DNA of 64,000 nucleotides from Rhizobiaceae bacterium. Lineage in GTDB: Bacteria > Pseudomonadota > Alphaproteobacteria > Rhizobiales > Rhizobiaceae. Shown here in pieces: positions 11,172 to 22,568 of this stretch (position 1 is its first letter; each line of letters starts with the position of its first letter). Where the stretch lies: the NCBI GenBank assembly GCA_019635755.1, contig JAHBYW010000007.1:124001-188000 (forward strand). Reading direction: 5' to 3'. The translations under genes and the position numbers were made by a program. The notes beneath the pieces were generated by a model. It had not been told where the DNA came from. It worked only from the letters and a program-made list of their open reading frames with translations, and searched no databases.

Positions 11172-11291
11172 GCGTTCCGGGAGCATCTTGCGGCAAGGCG
11201 GCAGCACCTCGCGTCGCCAAAATGCGGCTAAAGCAAAGAGACAGATCCTGATCCCGCCCCGAGGCCGCTACGCACTTTTCGGGACCATGGT

Positions 11292-12206
11292 CTAGGCACC
11301 CGGCCCCGTAGGGGACCGGCTCGCGAATTCGGCGTCGGGGTCGCGGGCCAGACCGATGACGGCATGATCCTGCAGCCGCGCCGTCACATCGCCGGGATCG
11401 CCGTCCAGCGCCTCCGGCGCGATCGGGCGGCCGAAGCTGATCTCGAACCGCTGTCCGCGCTTGTTCAGCAGCTCGTGGAACACGGTCATGTCACGCAGGT
11501 CGGTCGAGTATTTCGAAACCAAGTAGAACAGCCCCGAATTGCGGGACGTGATGTTTGCAGGCACGACCGGAACGCCGAACCGGCGCGCCAGCGACACCAC
11601 GGAGGTCTGCCAGGGACGCTCCGTCAGCCTGCCCTCGTTCCAGTAGGCGATCCGGCCCGACGGGAAGAGGACGATCGCCTTTCCGTCCGCGAAGGCGCGC
11701 GATGTTGCTTCCAGCGTGTCCCGCCGCTTGGCGTGGGTCTTGACGCCCGGACGCCATTCGACCGGGATGAGGATATCGGCGAAGCCGGGCGCGACCCGGA
11801 GCGCGTCGCGGTTGGCGAAAATCGCCATGTCGGGACGGTGCGGGGCCAGCGCGTCGAACATCGCGATGCCGTCGGCTATCCCGGTCGGGTGGCTGGGCGC
11901 CAGGATGAAGGCGCCCGAGGCAGGGAGATTTGCCGCGCCGCGGACCGACAGGTCCAGCCGCAACAGCCGGCTGAGATGCTGCATCGCCTCACGGCCCGAC
12001 AGCGCCGCAATGTCGTCGGCCATGCGGACCGCCGCCCGGTACTTGAACGCCGCGAGGAGCAGCGGTCGCAGCACGGGCCAGAGCGGATTCTTCGCCAGGC
12101 CGGTGGAGCGCTCGTCGATCAGCTGGTCGACGATGTGGCGTGGTCCGTCCGCGCCGATCCAGTCCCGGCCCGCGAGTTCCCCTGCCGTGCTCGGCCGCAT
12201 GTCCAT
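11292..12206 (-). CDS. 1-acyl-glycerol-3-phosphate acyltransferase-like protein
   Basis: Member of the PlsC/LPLAT acyltransferase superfamily (304 residues). The acceptor motif appears as SHPTGIADG (H106, D112, so one residue longer than the usual HX4D), followed by the RDALRVAPGF and LFPSGRIAYW blocks, which match the glycerol-phosphate-binding and PSG motifs. There is no obvious membrane anchor. The substrate could be lysophosphatidate or another lysolipid. It lies downstream of lptE, 88 bases after the lptE stop, where holA is commonly found in related genomes. Confidence 0.82.
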   Translation of the reverse strand: MDMRPSTAGELAGRDWIGADGPRHIVDQLIDERSTGLAKNPLWPVLRPLLLAAFKYRAAVRMADDIAALSGREAMQHLSRLLRLDLSVRGAANLPASGAFILAPSHPTGIADGIAMFDALAPHRPDMAIFANRDALRVAPGFADILIPVEWRPGVKTHAKRRDTLEATSRAFADGKAIVLFPSGRIAYWNEGRLTERPWQTSVVSLARRFGVPVVPANITSRNSGLFYLVSKYSTDLRDMTVFHELLNKRGQRFEISFGRPIAPEALDGDPGDVTARLQDHAVIGLARDPDAEFASRSPTGPGA

Positions 12207-12294
12207 GCCCGTGAGATTCCGCGAACGCCCCCTACGCGCCGCAGACGACGGCGCGATGACGCAAGAATGTCGATGTGACCGACTTGGTTCCGGA

Positions 12295-12855
12295 CTATCG
12301 CACGGCGCCGGCGGCGAGTTCTTGCGCCACGGCGAGGCGGATCAGTTCGGCCAGTTCCCGCGCGGCGCGGTTCTCCGCGTCACGCTTGGCGCGCAGCGCC
12401 GCGAACTCCTGGCGCGGCACGTCGTAGGACGAGGTGATTTCGCGGGTGCCGCTGGCGAGTGCCTCTCCCGTCGCCGAGGTGAGCCGGTAGGTCGACCGCA
12501 TCGTCAGCATCGAGGCGGTCGGCTCGTTCTCCACCCCGACCTGGATCACCGCCGCCGCCTGCGACACCGACGTCACGCCGAGCTCGAGCGAATAGAGCGG
12601 CTCGGCCGGCTCGCCCTTGCCGCCGCCCAGCAGGAAGATGAGATGGTTGCGGACCTCCTGCGCCTCGCGGGTCCGCACCGGCTTGACCGCCACGGACGCT
12701 AGCTCGGCCGTCGAGGAAAGGCCGGACGACGAAGCTGGCGCGTTCATATAGAGCGGACGGACCGTGCAGGCGCCGAGCAGCGCCAGACCGACCAGCGCCG
12801 TGCCCAACGTGATCCGGCGGGCGGCGCGGACCGCGACCCTTTCAGGCGACGACAT
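12295..12855 (-). CDS. lptE: LPS assembly lipoprotein LptE
   Basis: Outer-membrane lipoprotein that plugs the LptD barrel and helps insert lipopolysaccharide. The signal peptide ends in the lipobox LLGAC (C30), and the sequence continues with the typical CTVRPLY start of alphaproteobacterial LptE. The 186 residues match the family. The ATG overlaps the end of leuS by 14 bases, so the two are translated from one mRNA; leuS-lptE is a conserved pair. Confidence 0.9.
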   Translation of the reverse strand: MSSPERVAVRAARRITLGTALVGLALLGACTVRPLYMNAPASSSGLSSTAELASVAVKPVRTREAQEVRNHLIFLLGGGKGEPAEPLYSLELGVTSVSQAAAVIQVGVENEPTASMLTMRSTYRLTSATGEALASGTREITSSYDVPRQEFAALRAKRDAENRAARELAELIRLAVAQELAAGAVR

Positions 12856-15475
12856 TCACGATCCTTTGCGGGACGACGATCACCTTGCGCGGCGGCTTTC
12901 CGTCGAGGGCCTTCTGCACGAAGTCCAGCGCCAGCACCGCCTTTTCGACCGCACCTTGATCCGCGTCGCGCGCGATTGTCAAATCGCCCTTCTTCTTTCC
13001 ATTCACCTGCACCGGCAGGGTGATGTCGCTGTCGACCACCAGCGCCGGATCGAAGGCCGGCCATGGCCGTTCGGCCAGCAGGCCGCTTCCGCCCAGCGCC
13101 GACCAGCATTCTTCAGCCAGATGCGGCATCATGGGGGCGATCATGGCGACCATGATCTCCAGCGCCTCCCTGACCGCTCCGGCCTGCCCCGGCCGCGGGG
13201 TACCGCCCTGGAGGGCTGCCACCTCGGGTGCCAGCACATTCGCCAGCTCGTAGATGCGGGCCACCGCCTTGTTGAATCCCAGGCGGCCGAAGTCCTCGCC
13301 CACCGCCTTGAGCGCCTTGTGCGCAGCCTTGGAGACCGCCGCCTGCTCGCCCTCGGCCACAGACGCGGCCGCGGTCCCCGCCACCAGGGGCGCAGCCTCC
13401 GATACCAGCCGCCAGATGCGCTGCACGAAGCGGTGCGCGCCCTCGACTCCTGCCTCGGTCCAGATCACGTCGCGCTCCGGCGGCGAATCCGACAGCATGA
13501 ACCAGCGCGCCGTGTCGGCGCCGTAGCTGGCGATGATGTCGTCCGGATCGACCACGTTCTTCTTCGACTTGGACATCTTCTCGATGGCGCCGATCTCGAT
13601 CGGGGAACCATCCGAGATGCGGGTCGCCCGGCGCTGGCCGTCGGCCTCTTCGACGCGGATCTCGGCCGGCGTCACCCAGCCCTCGGGACCGCGATAGGTC
13701 TCGTGGACGACCATGCCCTGCGTGAACAGGCCCTCGAAGGGCTCTTCGACGGTGTTCAGATGCCCCGTCTTCTTCATCGCGCGGGCGAAGAAGCGGGAAT
13801 AGAGCAGGTGCAGGATCGCGTGCTCGATGCCGCCGATATACTGGTTCACGGGCAGCCAGCCGGTCTTGCCGTCCACCGCCGACAGCGTCGTCGGCGCGGT
13901 CTCGTTCCACGGATCGGTGAAGCGCGCGAAATACCAGGACGAGTCGACGAACGTGTCCATCGTGTCGGTGTCGCGCCGCGCCGGCTTGCCGCACGTGGCG
14001 CAGTTCACATGCTTCCACGTCGGATGATGGTCCAGCGGGTTGCCGGGGCGGTCGAACGACACGTCGTCCGGCAGCAGCACCGGCAGCTGCTCGGCGGGCA
14101 CCGGCACGGCGCCGCAATCGTCGCAATGGATCACCGGGATCGGGCAGCCCCAGTAGCGCTGCCTCGAGATCAGCCAGTCGCGCAGCCGGAACTGCACCTT
14201 GCGCTCGGCCTGCGGCCGGTTGCCGACAGAGACGCCGGACAGCCGCGTCGCCACCTCGTCGAACGCCTCGCGGAACCGCAGGCCGTTCAGGAAGTGCGAG
14301 TTGATCATCGCGCCGTCGTCGAGGAACGCCTGCTCGGTGATCTGGAAGCTCTGCGCATCGGCGCCGTCGGGCAGGACCACGGGCTTGACCGGCAGCCCGT
14401 ATTTGTTAGCGAAGTCGAGGTCGCGCTGGTCGTGGCCGGGGCAGCCGAAGATGGCGCCCGTGCCGTAGTCCATCAGCACGAAGTTCGCGACGTAGACCGG
14501 CAGGGTCCAGCTCGAGTCGAACGGATGCACGACGCGGATGCCCGTGTCGAACCCCTTCTTCTCGGCCGTCTCCAGTTCGGCGGCGGAGGTGCCGCGGTGG
14601 CGCACCTCGTCGATGAATTTCGCCAGCGCCGGATTTCCTTCGGCCGCGCGCTTCGCCAGCGGATGGTCCGGCGCGATCGCCATGAAGGACGCGCCGAAGA
14701 TGGTGTCCGGCCGTGTCGTGAACACCTCGAGCTCCGTCTCGCCGGCGGGAACGGTGTCGGGTGCCAGCGTCCAACGGATCAGCAGTCCCTCGGACCGGCC
14801 GATCCAGTTCGACTGCATCAGCTTGACCTTCTCCGGCCAGCGGTCGAGCGTTGCCAGGCTGTCCAGCAGCTCCTGGCTCATCGAGGTGATCTTGAAGAAC
14901 CACTGGGTCAGGTCGCGCAGTTCGACCTCGGCGCCGGAGCGCCAGCCCTTGCCGTCGATCACCTGCTCGTTGGCGAGCACGGTCATGTCGACCGGATCCC
15001 AGTTGACCTTGGCCGAGCGACGCTCGACCAGACCGGCCTTCCAGAAATCCAGGAACATCTTCTGCTGGTGACGGTAGTAGGACGGGTCGCAGGTCGCGAT
15101 CTCGCGCGCCCAGTCGAGCGACAGACCCATCGTCTTGAGCTGGCCCTTCATGGTCGCGATGTTCTGGTAGGTCCAGTCGCGCGGATTGACCCTGTTGTCG
15201 CGCGCCGCGTTCTCCGCCGGCAGGCCGAACGCGTCCCACCCCATCGGATGCAGCACGTTGAAGCCCATGGCGCGGCGCCAGCGCGCCACCACGTCGCCCA
15301 TCGTGTAGTTGCGCACATGGCCCATGTGGATGCGCCCCGACGGATAGGGGAACATCTCCAGCACGTAATATTTCGGGCGCGGATCCTCGTTCCTGGTGTC
15401 GAAGAGCTCCGCGTCGGCCCAGGCCTTCTGCCATTTCGGCTCGGATGCGCGCGGGTTGTAGCGTTCGGTGGCCAT
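12842..15475 (-). CDS. leuS: leucyl-tRNA synthetase
   Basis: Class I synthetase charging tRNA-Leu. The 877 residues contain the HIGH-type motif HMGH (H50-H53, in [12 protein letters not shown]), the CP1 editing domain with the T-rich pocket ([13 protein letters not shown]), zinc-type cysteines ([21 protein letters not shown]), and the KMSKS loop ([14 protein letters not shown]). The C-terminal anticodon-binding and LeuS-specific domains are present. It is divergent from yggS, with 140 bases between the starts. Confidence 0.98.
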   Translation of the reverse strand: MATERYNPRASEPKWQKAWADAELFDTRNEDPRPKYYVLEMFPYPSGRIHMGHVRNYTMGDVVARWRRAMGFNVLHPMGWDAFGLPAENAARDNRVNPRDWTYQNIATMKGQLKTMGLSLDWAREIATCDPSYYRHQQKMFLDFWKAGLVERRSAKVNWDPVDMTVLANEQVIDGKGWRSGAEVELRDLTQWFFKITSMSQELLDSLATLDRWPEKVKLMQSNWIGRSEGLLIRWTLAPDTVPAGETELEVFTTRPDTIFGASFMAIAPDHPLAKRAAEGNPALAKFIDEVRHRGTSAAELETAEKKGFDTGIRVVHPFDSSWTLPVYVANFVLMDYGTGAIFGCPGHDQRDLDFANKYGLPVKPVVLPDGADAQSFQITEQAFLDDGAMINSHFLNGLRFREAFDEVATRLSGVSVGNRPQAERKVQFRLRDWLISRQRYWGCPIPVIHCDDCGAVPVPAEQLPVLLPDDVSFDRPGNPLDHHPTWKHVNCATCGKPARRDTDTMDTFVDSSWYFARFTDPWNETAPTTLSAVDGKTGWLPVNQYIGGIEHAILHLLYSRFFARAMKKTGHLNTVEEPFEGLFTQGMVVHETYRGPEGWVTPAEIRVEEADGQRRATRISDGSPIEIGAIEKMSKSKKNVVDPDDIIASYGADTARWFMLSDSPPERDVIWTEAGVEGAHRFVQRIWRLVSEAAPLVAGTAAASVAEGEQAAVSKAAHKALKAVGEDFGRLGFNKAVARIYELANVLAPEVAALQGGTPRPGQAGAVREALEIMVAMIAPMMPHLAEECWSALGGSGLLAERPWPAFDPALVVDSDITLPVQVNGKKKGDLTIARDADQGAVEKAVLALDFVQKALDGKPPRKVIVVPQRIVNVVA

Positions 15476-15615
15476 ATCGGGTTATTCGCTCGGTCCTGTG
15501 GCGGCGTTGCGGCGCCGCTGGCGGCAAGCGTTCAACATGCTTTGCCGCAAGAATCAACAGCGGCTTGCCCGCAAAGCCGCGAGGCCAGGGGCGGGAGGCA
15601 GGACTGGAGCGTGCA

Positions 15616-16278
15616 GTGGCGGACGCGGTTTCCAACCTTCAGGCGGTCCGATCGAAGATCGCCGCGGCCGAACTCGAAGCGCGGCGAGATGCCGGAAGCG
15701 TGACGCTGGTCGCCGTATCCAAGACCTTTGACGCCGCCGCGATCCGCCCCGTCCTCGACGCGGACCACCGCGTCTTCGGCGAGAACCGCGTGCAGGAGGC
15801 CGCAGAGAAGTGGCCCGACCTCAAGGCCGCGTTTCCAGACATCGAGTTGCATCTGATCGGCCCACTTCAGTCGAACAAGGCGAAGGAGGCGGTCGCGCTG
15901 TTCGACGTGATCGAGACGGTCGACCGCGAGAAGATCGCCGCCGAACTGGCAAAGGAGATCGGGAAACAGGGCCGCAAGCTGAGGCTCTACGTGCAGGTGA
16001 ACACCGGTTCCGAACCGCAGAAGGCCGGCATCGAGCCGACAGAAGCCGTCGCGTTCGTCGGGCGATGCCGAAGCGTCCACGGGCTGGAGATCGAAGGTCT
16101 CATGTGCATCCCGCCCGCCGAGGAGAACCCCGGCCCGCACTTTGCTCTTCTGGAGAAGCTTGCACGGGAAGCCGGCATCGGAAAACTCTCCATGGGTATG
16201 TCGGGCGACTACGAAACCGCGATTGCCTTCGGTGCGACGAGCGTCAGGGTCGGCAGCGCGATCTTCGGGTTCAGGTAG
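15616..16278 (+). CDS. yggS: PLP homeostasis protein, YggS family
   Basis: Binds pyridoxal 5'-phosphate in a single TIM-barrel domain and keeps free PLP and amino-acid pools in balance; no catalytic activity is established. The motif VAVSKTF contains the PLP lysine, and ENRVQEAAEKW, LIGPLQSNK, GLMCIPP and SMGMSGDYETAI are diagnostic. The open frame runs back to 15445, but the extra 57 codons are leuS-promoter sequence. The GTG at 15616 has GGAG six bases upstream and gives 220 residues, the family length. Confidence 0.92.
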   Translation: MADAVSNLQAVRSKIAAAELEARRDAGSVTLVAVSKTFDAAAIRPVLDADHRVFGENRVQEAAEKWPDLKAAFPDIELHLIGPLQSNKAKEAVALFDVIETVDREKIAAELAKEIGKQGRKLRLYVQVNTGSEPQKAGIEPTEAVAFVGRCRSVHGLEIEGLMCIPPAEENPGPHFALLEKLAREAGIGKLSMGMSGDYETAIAFGATSVRVGSAIFGFR

Positions 16279-16308
16279 CCGTTGCGTCACGCGTCGATTT
16301 AGCCTAGA

Positions 16309-16331
16309 TAGCTAGCCAACTTGGCTAGCTA
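16309..16331. promoter_or_regulatory. palindromic operator of the phd-vapC locus
   Basis: A perfect 11-bp inverted repeat with a one-base spacer (TAGCTAGCCAA-C-TTGGCTAGCTA), ending ten bases before the antitoxin ATG. Phd/YefM antitoxins with their toxins bind such palindromes to repress their own promoter, so this is the likely autoregulatory site. No good Shine-Dalgarno sequence is visible between the palindrome and the ATG, which suggests the repeat and the start site overlap functionally. Confidence 0.75.
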
Positions 16332-16341
16332 GGTTACCGCT

Positions 16342-16602
16342 ATGAACTGGCATCTCCAGGACGCGAAGAACAATTTCTCCAAGGTCGTGCAGAAGGCGCA
16401 GACCGAGGGCCCGCAGACCGTTACGGTGCGCGGAAAACGTACGGCATTGATTATCTCTGCCGAAGATTATGACCGTCTTTCCGACCGGAAACCTTCATTC
16501 ATCGAGCATCTACTATACGGTGGTCCTCTCTGGGACGATGAACTCGTTGAGGAGATCAATCGCCGCTCCAAGACACCCAGTCGCCCTCCGATCGACTTCT
16601 GA
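16342..16602 (+). CDS. Phd/YefM-type antitoxin
   Basis: An 86-residue antitoxin. The N-terminal DNA-binding fold is recognisable from WHLQDAKNNFSKVVQKA and TVTVRGKRTALIISAEDYDRL, the standard Phd/YefM signature. The C-terminal part (FIEHLLYGG to SRPPIDF) is the region expected to bind the toxin. The TGA and the toxin ATG overlap by one base (TGATG), giving coupled translation. The locus looks less GC-rich than its flanks, consistent with later acquisition. Confidence 0.88.
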   Translation: MNWHLQDAKNNFSKVVQKAQTEGPQTVTVRGKRTALIISAEDYDRLSDRKPSFIEHLLYGGPLWDDELVEEINRRSKTPSRPPIDF

Positions 16603-17003
16603 TGTTCGTGCTCGACACAAATATTGTCTCAGACGCCAGACGGCGTATCGCTCCCGTCGAGACATGGCTCGCGACGAAAGCGTCTTCGGAAGTGTTCATC
16701 AGCGTCATCACGCTCGGAGAGATATCGCGCGGTCATGCGATGCAAGCTCGCCGCGATCCAACTTCCGCGGCCCATACCGCACTTTGGCTCGAAAAAACCC
16801 GACAAGTCTTCGCCAGTCGCGTTCTCGACATAACTGAGGATATTGCTGTGGAATGGGGCAGGATTTCTGCCCTCCGTTCACGCGGCGATGCAGACGGCCT
16901 GATCGCCGCGACGGCCATCGTTCACAGGATGACGGTCGTGACCCGCAACGTCGCCGACTTCGCCGACATCGACGTCGCGGTCCTCAACCCCTGGGACCTG
17001 TGA
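16602..17003 (+). CDS. vapC: VapC-type PIN-domain ribonuclease toxin
   Basis: PIN-domain endoribonuclease of the VapC/FitB family (133 residues). The metal-binding acidic residues are visible: D5 in MFVLDTNIVSD, the glutamate in ITLGEISRG, and the aspartates in GDADGLIAATA, with the late VTRNVADFADIDV motif. Known relatives cut tRNA or rRNA until held by the antitoxin. Here the partner is a Phd-type antitoxin rather than a VapB, a common mix. The start overlaps the antitoxin stop by one base. Confidence 0.9.
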   Translation: MFVLDTNIVSDARRRIAPVETWLATKASSEVFISVITLGEISRGHAMQARRDPTSAAHTALWLEKTRQVFASRVLDITEDIAVEWGRISALRSRGDADGLIAATAIVHRMTVVTRNVADFADIDVAVLNPWDL

Positions 17004-17009
17004 ATTGCC

Positions 17010-17282
17010 TCAGTGCAGCACGAACTCGCCGTCGACGTTTCGCCACTCGTTCGGCGCGACCAGCTTCTGGTGCGTGAACGAGATGGAGTGCAGCGGGCCT
17101 TCCAGTTTCGTCTTCCAGAAGTCGACGAAGCGCATGAGAACCGGGAACTTCGGCGCGATGTCGTAGTCCTGCCAGACATAGGTCTGGAGAAGGCGGGGAT
17201 GATCGGGAAAGCGGTACAGGATCTTTGCGGTCGTCAGGCCGTAGCCCCGCAGCATGAGTTCGATCTCGGCATGGTCGCGCAT
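17010..17282 (-). CDS. usg: Usg family protein
   Basis: A 90-residue protein of the alphaproteobacterial Usg family, named from its position near trp genes in Caulobacter; its function is unknown. Recognised from the conserved GYGLTTAKILYRFPDHP, the QTYVWQDYDIAPKFP block and the WKTKLEGPLHS region. The ATG at 17282 was chosen because the 57 upstream codons of the longer frame are not conserved-looking. It stands alone here, with no trp gene nearby, and converges on vapC with six bases between the stops. Confidence 0.82.
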   Translation of the reverse strand: MRDHAEIELMLRGYGLTTAKILYRFPDHPRLLQTYVWQDYDIAPKFPVLMRFVDFWKTKLEGPLHSISFTHQKLVAPNEWRNVDGEFVLH

Positions 17283-17582
17283 GAGGTGCCCTCGCTGGTG
17301 GTCGCGTCCTCCCGAACGTGCATCCTGCGCGCTGGTTCTTAACCGTCCATTGAAATCCTCGTGAACCCCAGCGCCGATTCTACTTCTGAAATCAAAAGCT
17401 TGGCAGCCGCGTTCGGACAGTGCTGACAGATTGGGCGGCCGCCGCTGCGTCATCCCGCCACGCGTATCGATCGTCTAATGTTGTCGCCCGCGCCGAATTG
17501 ATAATAATGCCCACGATATCCGGGCCCGCGAGCCCGGAGCCGGACCGAAGCGAACGGTCCGTGCGGTTCGGGGAGGGAATTG
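17283..17582. promoter_or_regulatory. divergent usg/acs intergenic region with inverted repeat
   Basis: This 300-base stretch separates divergent usg and acs and must hold both promoters. I found no gene in it. One structured element is visible: a 7-bp inverted repeat TCCGGGC-CCGCGA-GCCCGGA at 17519-17538, about 45 bases before the acs ATG. It could be a regulator site or an mRNA hairpin in the acs leader. The Shine-Dalgarno GGGAGG for acs lies at the right edge. Confidence 0.4.
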
Positions 17583-19534
<1,952 letters not shown>

Positions 19535-19538
<4 letters not shown>

Positions 19539-20266
19539 CCGGCGCACAGGCAACGGTCGCCGCGCTCTGGCGCTACCCGGTCAGTTCGCTTGCCGGCGAG
19601 GCGATGCAGAGCGTCGCGGTCGGCGCGAGCGGTGTCGAGGGCGACCGCCGCTTCGGTCTTGTCGACGCCCGCAGCGACGAGATCGCCTCGCCGACGGAGC
19701 AACGCTGGGAAAGGGTGCCGCTGATCCGCGCGCGACTCCGCGGCGACCTCGAGGTGGGAGTACCCGGCGGGGCGTTCATCGGTGCGCCGGGCACCGAGAG
19801 CGACGCGGCCATCTCCGCCTTCCTCGGCTTCGAGACGGCCATCCGTCCCTACGACCGGTCCATCTCGCCCGGCTACGCCGGTGCCCTCACCGCCTCGCGC
19901 TACGCCGAGGCGCCGGTGCACCTGCTCACCACGGCCTCGCTCGCGCGACTGAAGGCGCTTCACCCGGCGGGCGATCCGGACCCGCGCCGCTTCCGCCCGA
20001 ACATCCTGGTCGACATGCCCGAGGTCGACGGATCGTTCCCTGAAACCGAGTTGATCGGGCGCCGGCTCGCGATCGGCGATGTCCAGCTGACGATCGCTGA
20101 ACCCTGCCGGCGCTGCGGCTTCACCATCCTGGCGCAGGACGGCTTCGCCAGCGATCCGGAAATCCTGCGTCAGCTGGTGCGCAACAACCAGCGCAACATC
20201 GGCGTCTACTGCACGGTCGATCGGCCTGGTGTGGTCCGGGTCGGCGACGCCATGCGGCTGCTGTAG
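19535..20266 (+). CDS. MOSC domain protein
   Basis: A 243-residue protein with the N-terminal MOSC beta-barrel ([27 protein letters not shown]) and the C-terminal MOSC core ([30 protein letters not shown]). MOSC proteins handle sulfur or molybdenum-cofactor ligands, and some reduce N-hydroxylated compounds. The conserved cysteine appears as EPCRRC. The ATG overlaps the acs stop (ATGA), so the two are translationally coupled, but no shared pathway is known. Confidence 0.88.
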
Positions 20267-20438
20267 TCAGGAGAGGCGCCGGCCGAGCGCATCCGACGAT
20301 CGCACTGCCCTCGCCGCGGCGCCAGACTGGACCATCATCCGAAAAGCCCATGGCGGTTTTCAGGAATGATCCTGGCTTTCCAATTGGTTTGGCCGCATTT
20401 GTGCGACGCGAGGTGACTCCACCTTGCCGCTGGATGCT

Positions 20439-20675
20439 CTAGCAGCCGATCTCGGCGCGGATCGCGTCGACCTGTTCCTTGGTGCGGCAGATGTTCTCGC
20501 AGGGAATGCCGTCCTTGTCGGCGTCGGCGCGCGAATAGCCGCCGCACCACAGCTCCACCGCCTCTTCGCACGAATTGACCTGGCCGCAGGTGCGGGCCGT
20601 CTGCACCATCAGGACCGAGCCGCCGTCGGTGGCCGCGAGCATCCCGGCGACAAGGGCGACCGCGAAGCCGGTCAC
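20439..20675 (-). CDS. exported Excalibur-domain protein
   Basis: A 78-residue protein with an N-terminal signal-type helix (about residues 1-27) and a C-terminal Excalibur calcium-binding motif, DADKDGIPCE, followed by NICRTKEQVDAIRAEIGC. Six cysteines (TCGQVNSC, LWCGGY, IPCENIC, IGC) suggest disulfides outside the cytoplasm. The start is a GTG that overlaps the stop of the upstream DUF1761-type gene as GTGA, so translation is coupled. The Excalibur motif is usually fused to nucleases or larger exported proteins; here it is almost the whole mature protein. Confidence 0.75.
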   Translation of the reverse strand: MTGFAVALVAGMLAATDGGSVLMVQTARTCGQVNSCEEAVELWCGGYSRADADKDGIPCENICRTKEQVDAIRAEIGC

Positions 20676-21079
20676 ACGCCCCAGCCGCCGATGATGGCGC
20701 CCATGATGAGCAGCACGCCCAGCCAGTGGAGGGAATCGATGATGGTGAGATCCCAGCCGAACCCTTCGTACCGCTGATTGACGGCCGTCGTGGTGGCGAC
20801 GAAACCCAGCCAGGCGAAGAACCCGCAGACAAGACCTGTCGACAGGCTCATCTGCTCCGGGCCGAAATAGCCGATGAGGTAGGCCAGCACCCAGGCCATG
20901 ACGAGTTCGCACACGATGCTGTTGACCAGCAGCGACGGCAGCGGCGTGCCCTGGCCCGCAGCGATCCTGGCCGCCTTCATCCACGGCTTGCTGAGCACGC
21001 CGTAATACGCGGCCCCGAATGCGAATGCGGCAACGGCCGCGACGACGATCGCGAGATAGTTCACCCCGGCAAATATCAT
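20672..21079 (-). CDS. DUF1761-type membrane protein
   Basis: A 135-residue protein with four predicted membrane helices. The order of segments (MIFAGVNYLAIVVAAVAAFA, then FGAAYYGVLSKPWMKA, a central INSIVCELVMAW-like helix, and W..GVLLIMGAIIGGW at the end) matches the DUF1761 family, whose function is unknown. The ATG at 21079 follows GGGGAGGGTGCC with fair spacing. It heads a two-gene unit with the Excalibur protein and is divergent from xth. Confidence 0.78.
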   Translation of the reverse strand: MIFAGVNYLAIVVAAVAAFAFGAAYYGVLSKPWMKAARIAAGQGTPLPSLLVNSIVCELVMAWVLAYLIGYFGPEQMSLSTGLVCGFFAWLGFVATTTAVNQRYEGFGWDLTIIDSLHWLGVLLIMGAIIGGWGV

Positions 21080-21234
21080 GGCACCCTCCCCTCGGCCCGC
21101 CCGGACTGTCGCGCCACGATGTCTTGAGGTCAAGGGATGGCAAGGGAGCGGGACGCGTCGGGCGCCGACGCCCTGGCCTTGTGCGAGGCGGCTCCAACTG
21201 GCAGGGTCGCGGCCCGCCCTCCCCGAATCCGCTC

Positions 21235-22041
21235 ATGCCCCTCACCATCGCGACCTGGAACATCAATTCCGTGCGCCTGCGCCTGCCGCTGGTCCAGCGC
21301 CTCCTGGCCGAGATCCGGCCCGACATCCTGTGCCTGCAGGAAACCAAGTGCCCGGACGCGCTCTTCCCCGTCGAAGCCTTCGTGGAGGCGGGCTACGGCC
21401 ATGTCGCCGTGCACGGGCAGAAGGGCTACCACGGCGTCGCCACCCTCTCGCGCCGGCCGCTCGAGATCGTCGAACGCCGGATGTTCTGCGACATCGACGA
21501 CTGCCGCCACCTGTCGACCCGCTTCGTCGCCGGCGGCCACGCCATCCTGCTGCACAATTTCTACGTCCCGGCGGGCGGTGACGAACCCGACCCCAAGGTC
21601 AACCGGAAGTTCCGGCACAAGCTCGACTTCGTCGCCGAGATGCGCGGCATCCCCGCCGCCCATGGCGACGCGTCCGCCTCGATCCTCGTCGGCGATCTCA
21701 ACATCGCGCCGTACGAACACGACGTCTGGTCGCACAAGCAGCTGCTCAAGGTCGTCAGCCACACGCCGGTGGAGACGGAAGGCTTCGAAGCCATGCGGAC
21801 CGCCGGTGGCTGGGTCGACCTGATACGCCAGATCATCCCGATGGAGGAGAAGGTCTACACCTGGTGGAGCTATCGCGCCGCCGACTGGCGGCTCTCGGAT
21901 CGCGGACGCCGGCTTGACCATGTGTGGTCCTCGCCCAACATCGCGCCGCGGCTCTCCGGCATCGAGATCCTGCGCGACGCGCGCGGCTGGGACCGGCCCT
22001 CAGACCATGTCCCCGTCATCGCCCGTTTCGACCTGGACTGA
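21235..22041 (+). CDS. xth: exodeoxyribonuclease III (AP endonuclease)
   Basis: Base-excision repair enzyme of the EEP (ExoIII) superfamily that cuts at abasic sites and trims 3' ends. The 268 residues show IATWNINSVR, the metal glutamate in LQETKCPD, the catalytic GDLNIAPYEHDVW, and the C-terminal histidine in RPSDHVPVI. The ATG start removes an upstream in-frame run that overlaps the divergent DUF1761 gene. Function is cytoplasmic. Confidence 0.95.
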   Translation: MPLTIATWNINSVRLRLPLVQRLLAEIRPDILCLQETKCPDALFPVEAFVEAGYGHVAVHGQKGYHGVATLSRRPLEIVERRMFCDIDDCRHLSTRFVAGGHAILLHNFYVPAGGDEPDPKVNRKFRHKLDFVAEMRGIPAAHGDASASILVGDLNIAPYEHDVWSHKQLLKVVSHTPVETEGFEAMRTAGGWVDLIRQIIPMEEKVYTWWSYRAADWRLSDRGRRLDHVWSSPNIAPRLSGIEILRDARGWDRPSDHVPVIARFDLD

Positions 22042-22056
22042 CCGGGTCGCTAGCGA

Positions 22057-22512
22057 TCAGCTGGCGAAGCGCGGTGCCAGCAGCGATATCCGGTTGACCA
22101 GCTGGTGGAGGTCCGCCGCGATGCGCGTGTGGAGCAGAGCGGCCAGCTCCGGATATTCCTCGAGGATGCGGCGGAACATCTTGCGGCTGAGCCGCACCGT
22201 GTGCACCTCGGTCTCGGCGGCGGCGCTGGTCAGGCGCGCGGTCTCCGCGATCAGCCCGATCTCGCCCAGCATGGTCCCCGGACCCACGGCGCCGAGCGAC
22301 ACGACCTCGCCGTCGCGCTCGCGGAAGATCCTTACCCGTCCGGTGATCACCACATAGGCGGTCTCGGCCACCTCGCCCTCGCGGTAGATGATCTCGCCGG
22401 CCGGAATGTCGAGCGCCTCGGCGCCAAAGGCGAGGAGGCGCAGCTGTTCGTTCGTGAAGCCCTCGAACAGCCTCACGGTGGACAGGACACGGATGTCGTC
22501 ATCCAGCGCCAT
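22057..22512 (-). CDS. cyclic-nucleotide-binding domain protein
   Basis: A 151-residue single-domain protein of the cAMP receptor-type sensor fold (FEGFTNEQLRLLAFGAE, IPAGEIIYREGEVAE, PGTMLGEIGLIAETARLTS). The binding-cassette glutamate (GEIGLI) is present, but the arginine that contacts the cyclic phosphate is not in its usual place. No helix-turn-helix follows, so it is not a transcription factor by itself. It lies 56 bases after a response-regulator gene in the same direction and converges on xth. Confidence 0.82.
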   Translation of the reverse strand: MALDDDIRVLSTVRLFEGFTNEQLRLLAFGAEALDIPAGEIIYREGEVAETAYVVITGRVRIFRERDGEVVSLGAVGPGTMLGEIGLIAETARLTSAAAETEVHTVRLSRKMFRRILEEYPELAALLHTRIAADLHQLVNRISLLAPRFAS

Positions 22513-22568
22513 TCAGTCCCCGGTTGTGCTGGCTGTCCCATCCGCGGCATCCCCGCCGCGTGATTCGG

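Noticed and set aside
15445-15615. 57-codon N-terminal extension of yggS
   Set aside because: No homology-like content, covers the divergent leuS promoter; GTG at 15616 has a ribosome site and gives the family length.
12764-15703. 979-codon plus-strand frame opposite leuS
   Set aside because: Antisense shadow; leuS on the other strand has all synthetase motifs.
20439-21079. Frameshift joining the DUF1761 and Excalibur parts into one broken gene
   Set aside because: The GTGA overlap, separate signal-type helix and complete domains fit two coupled genes better than a broken fusion.
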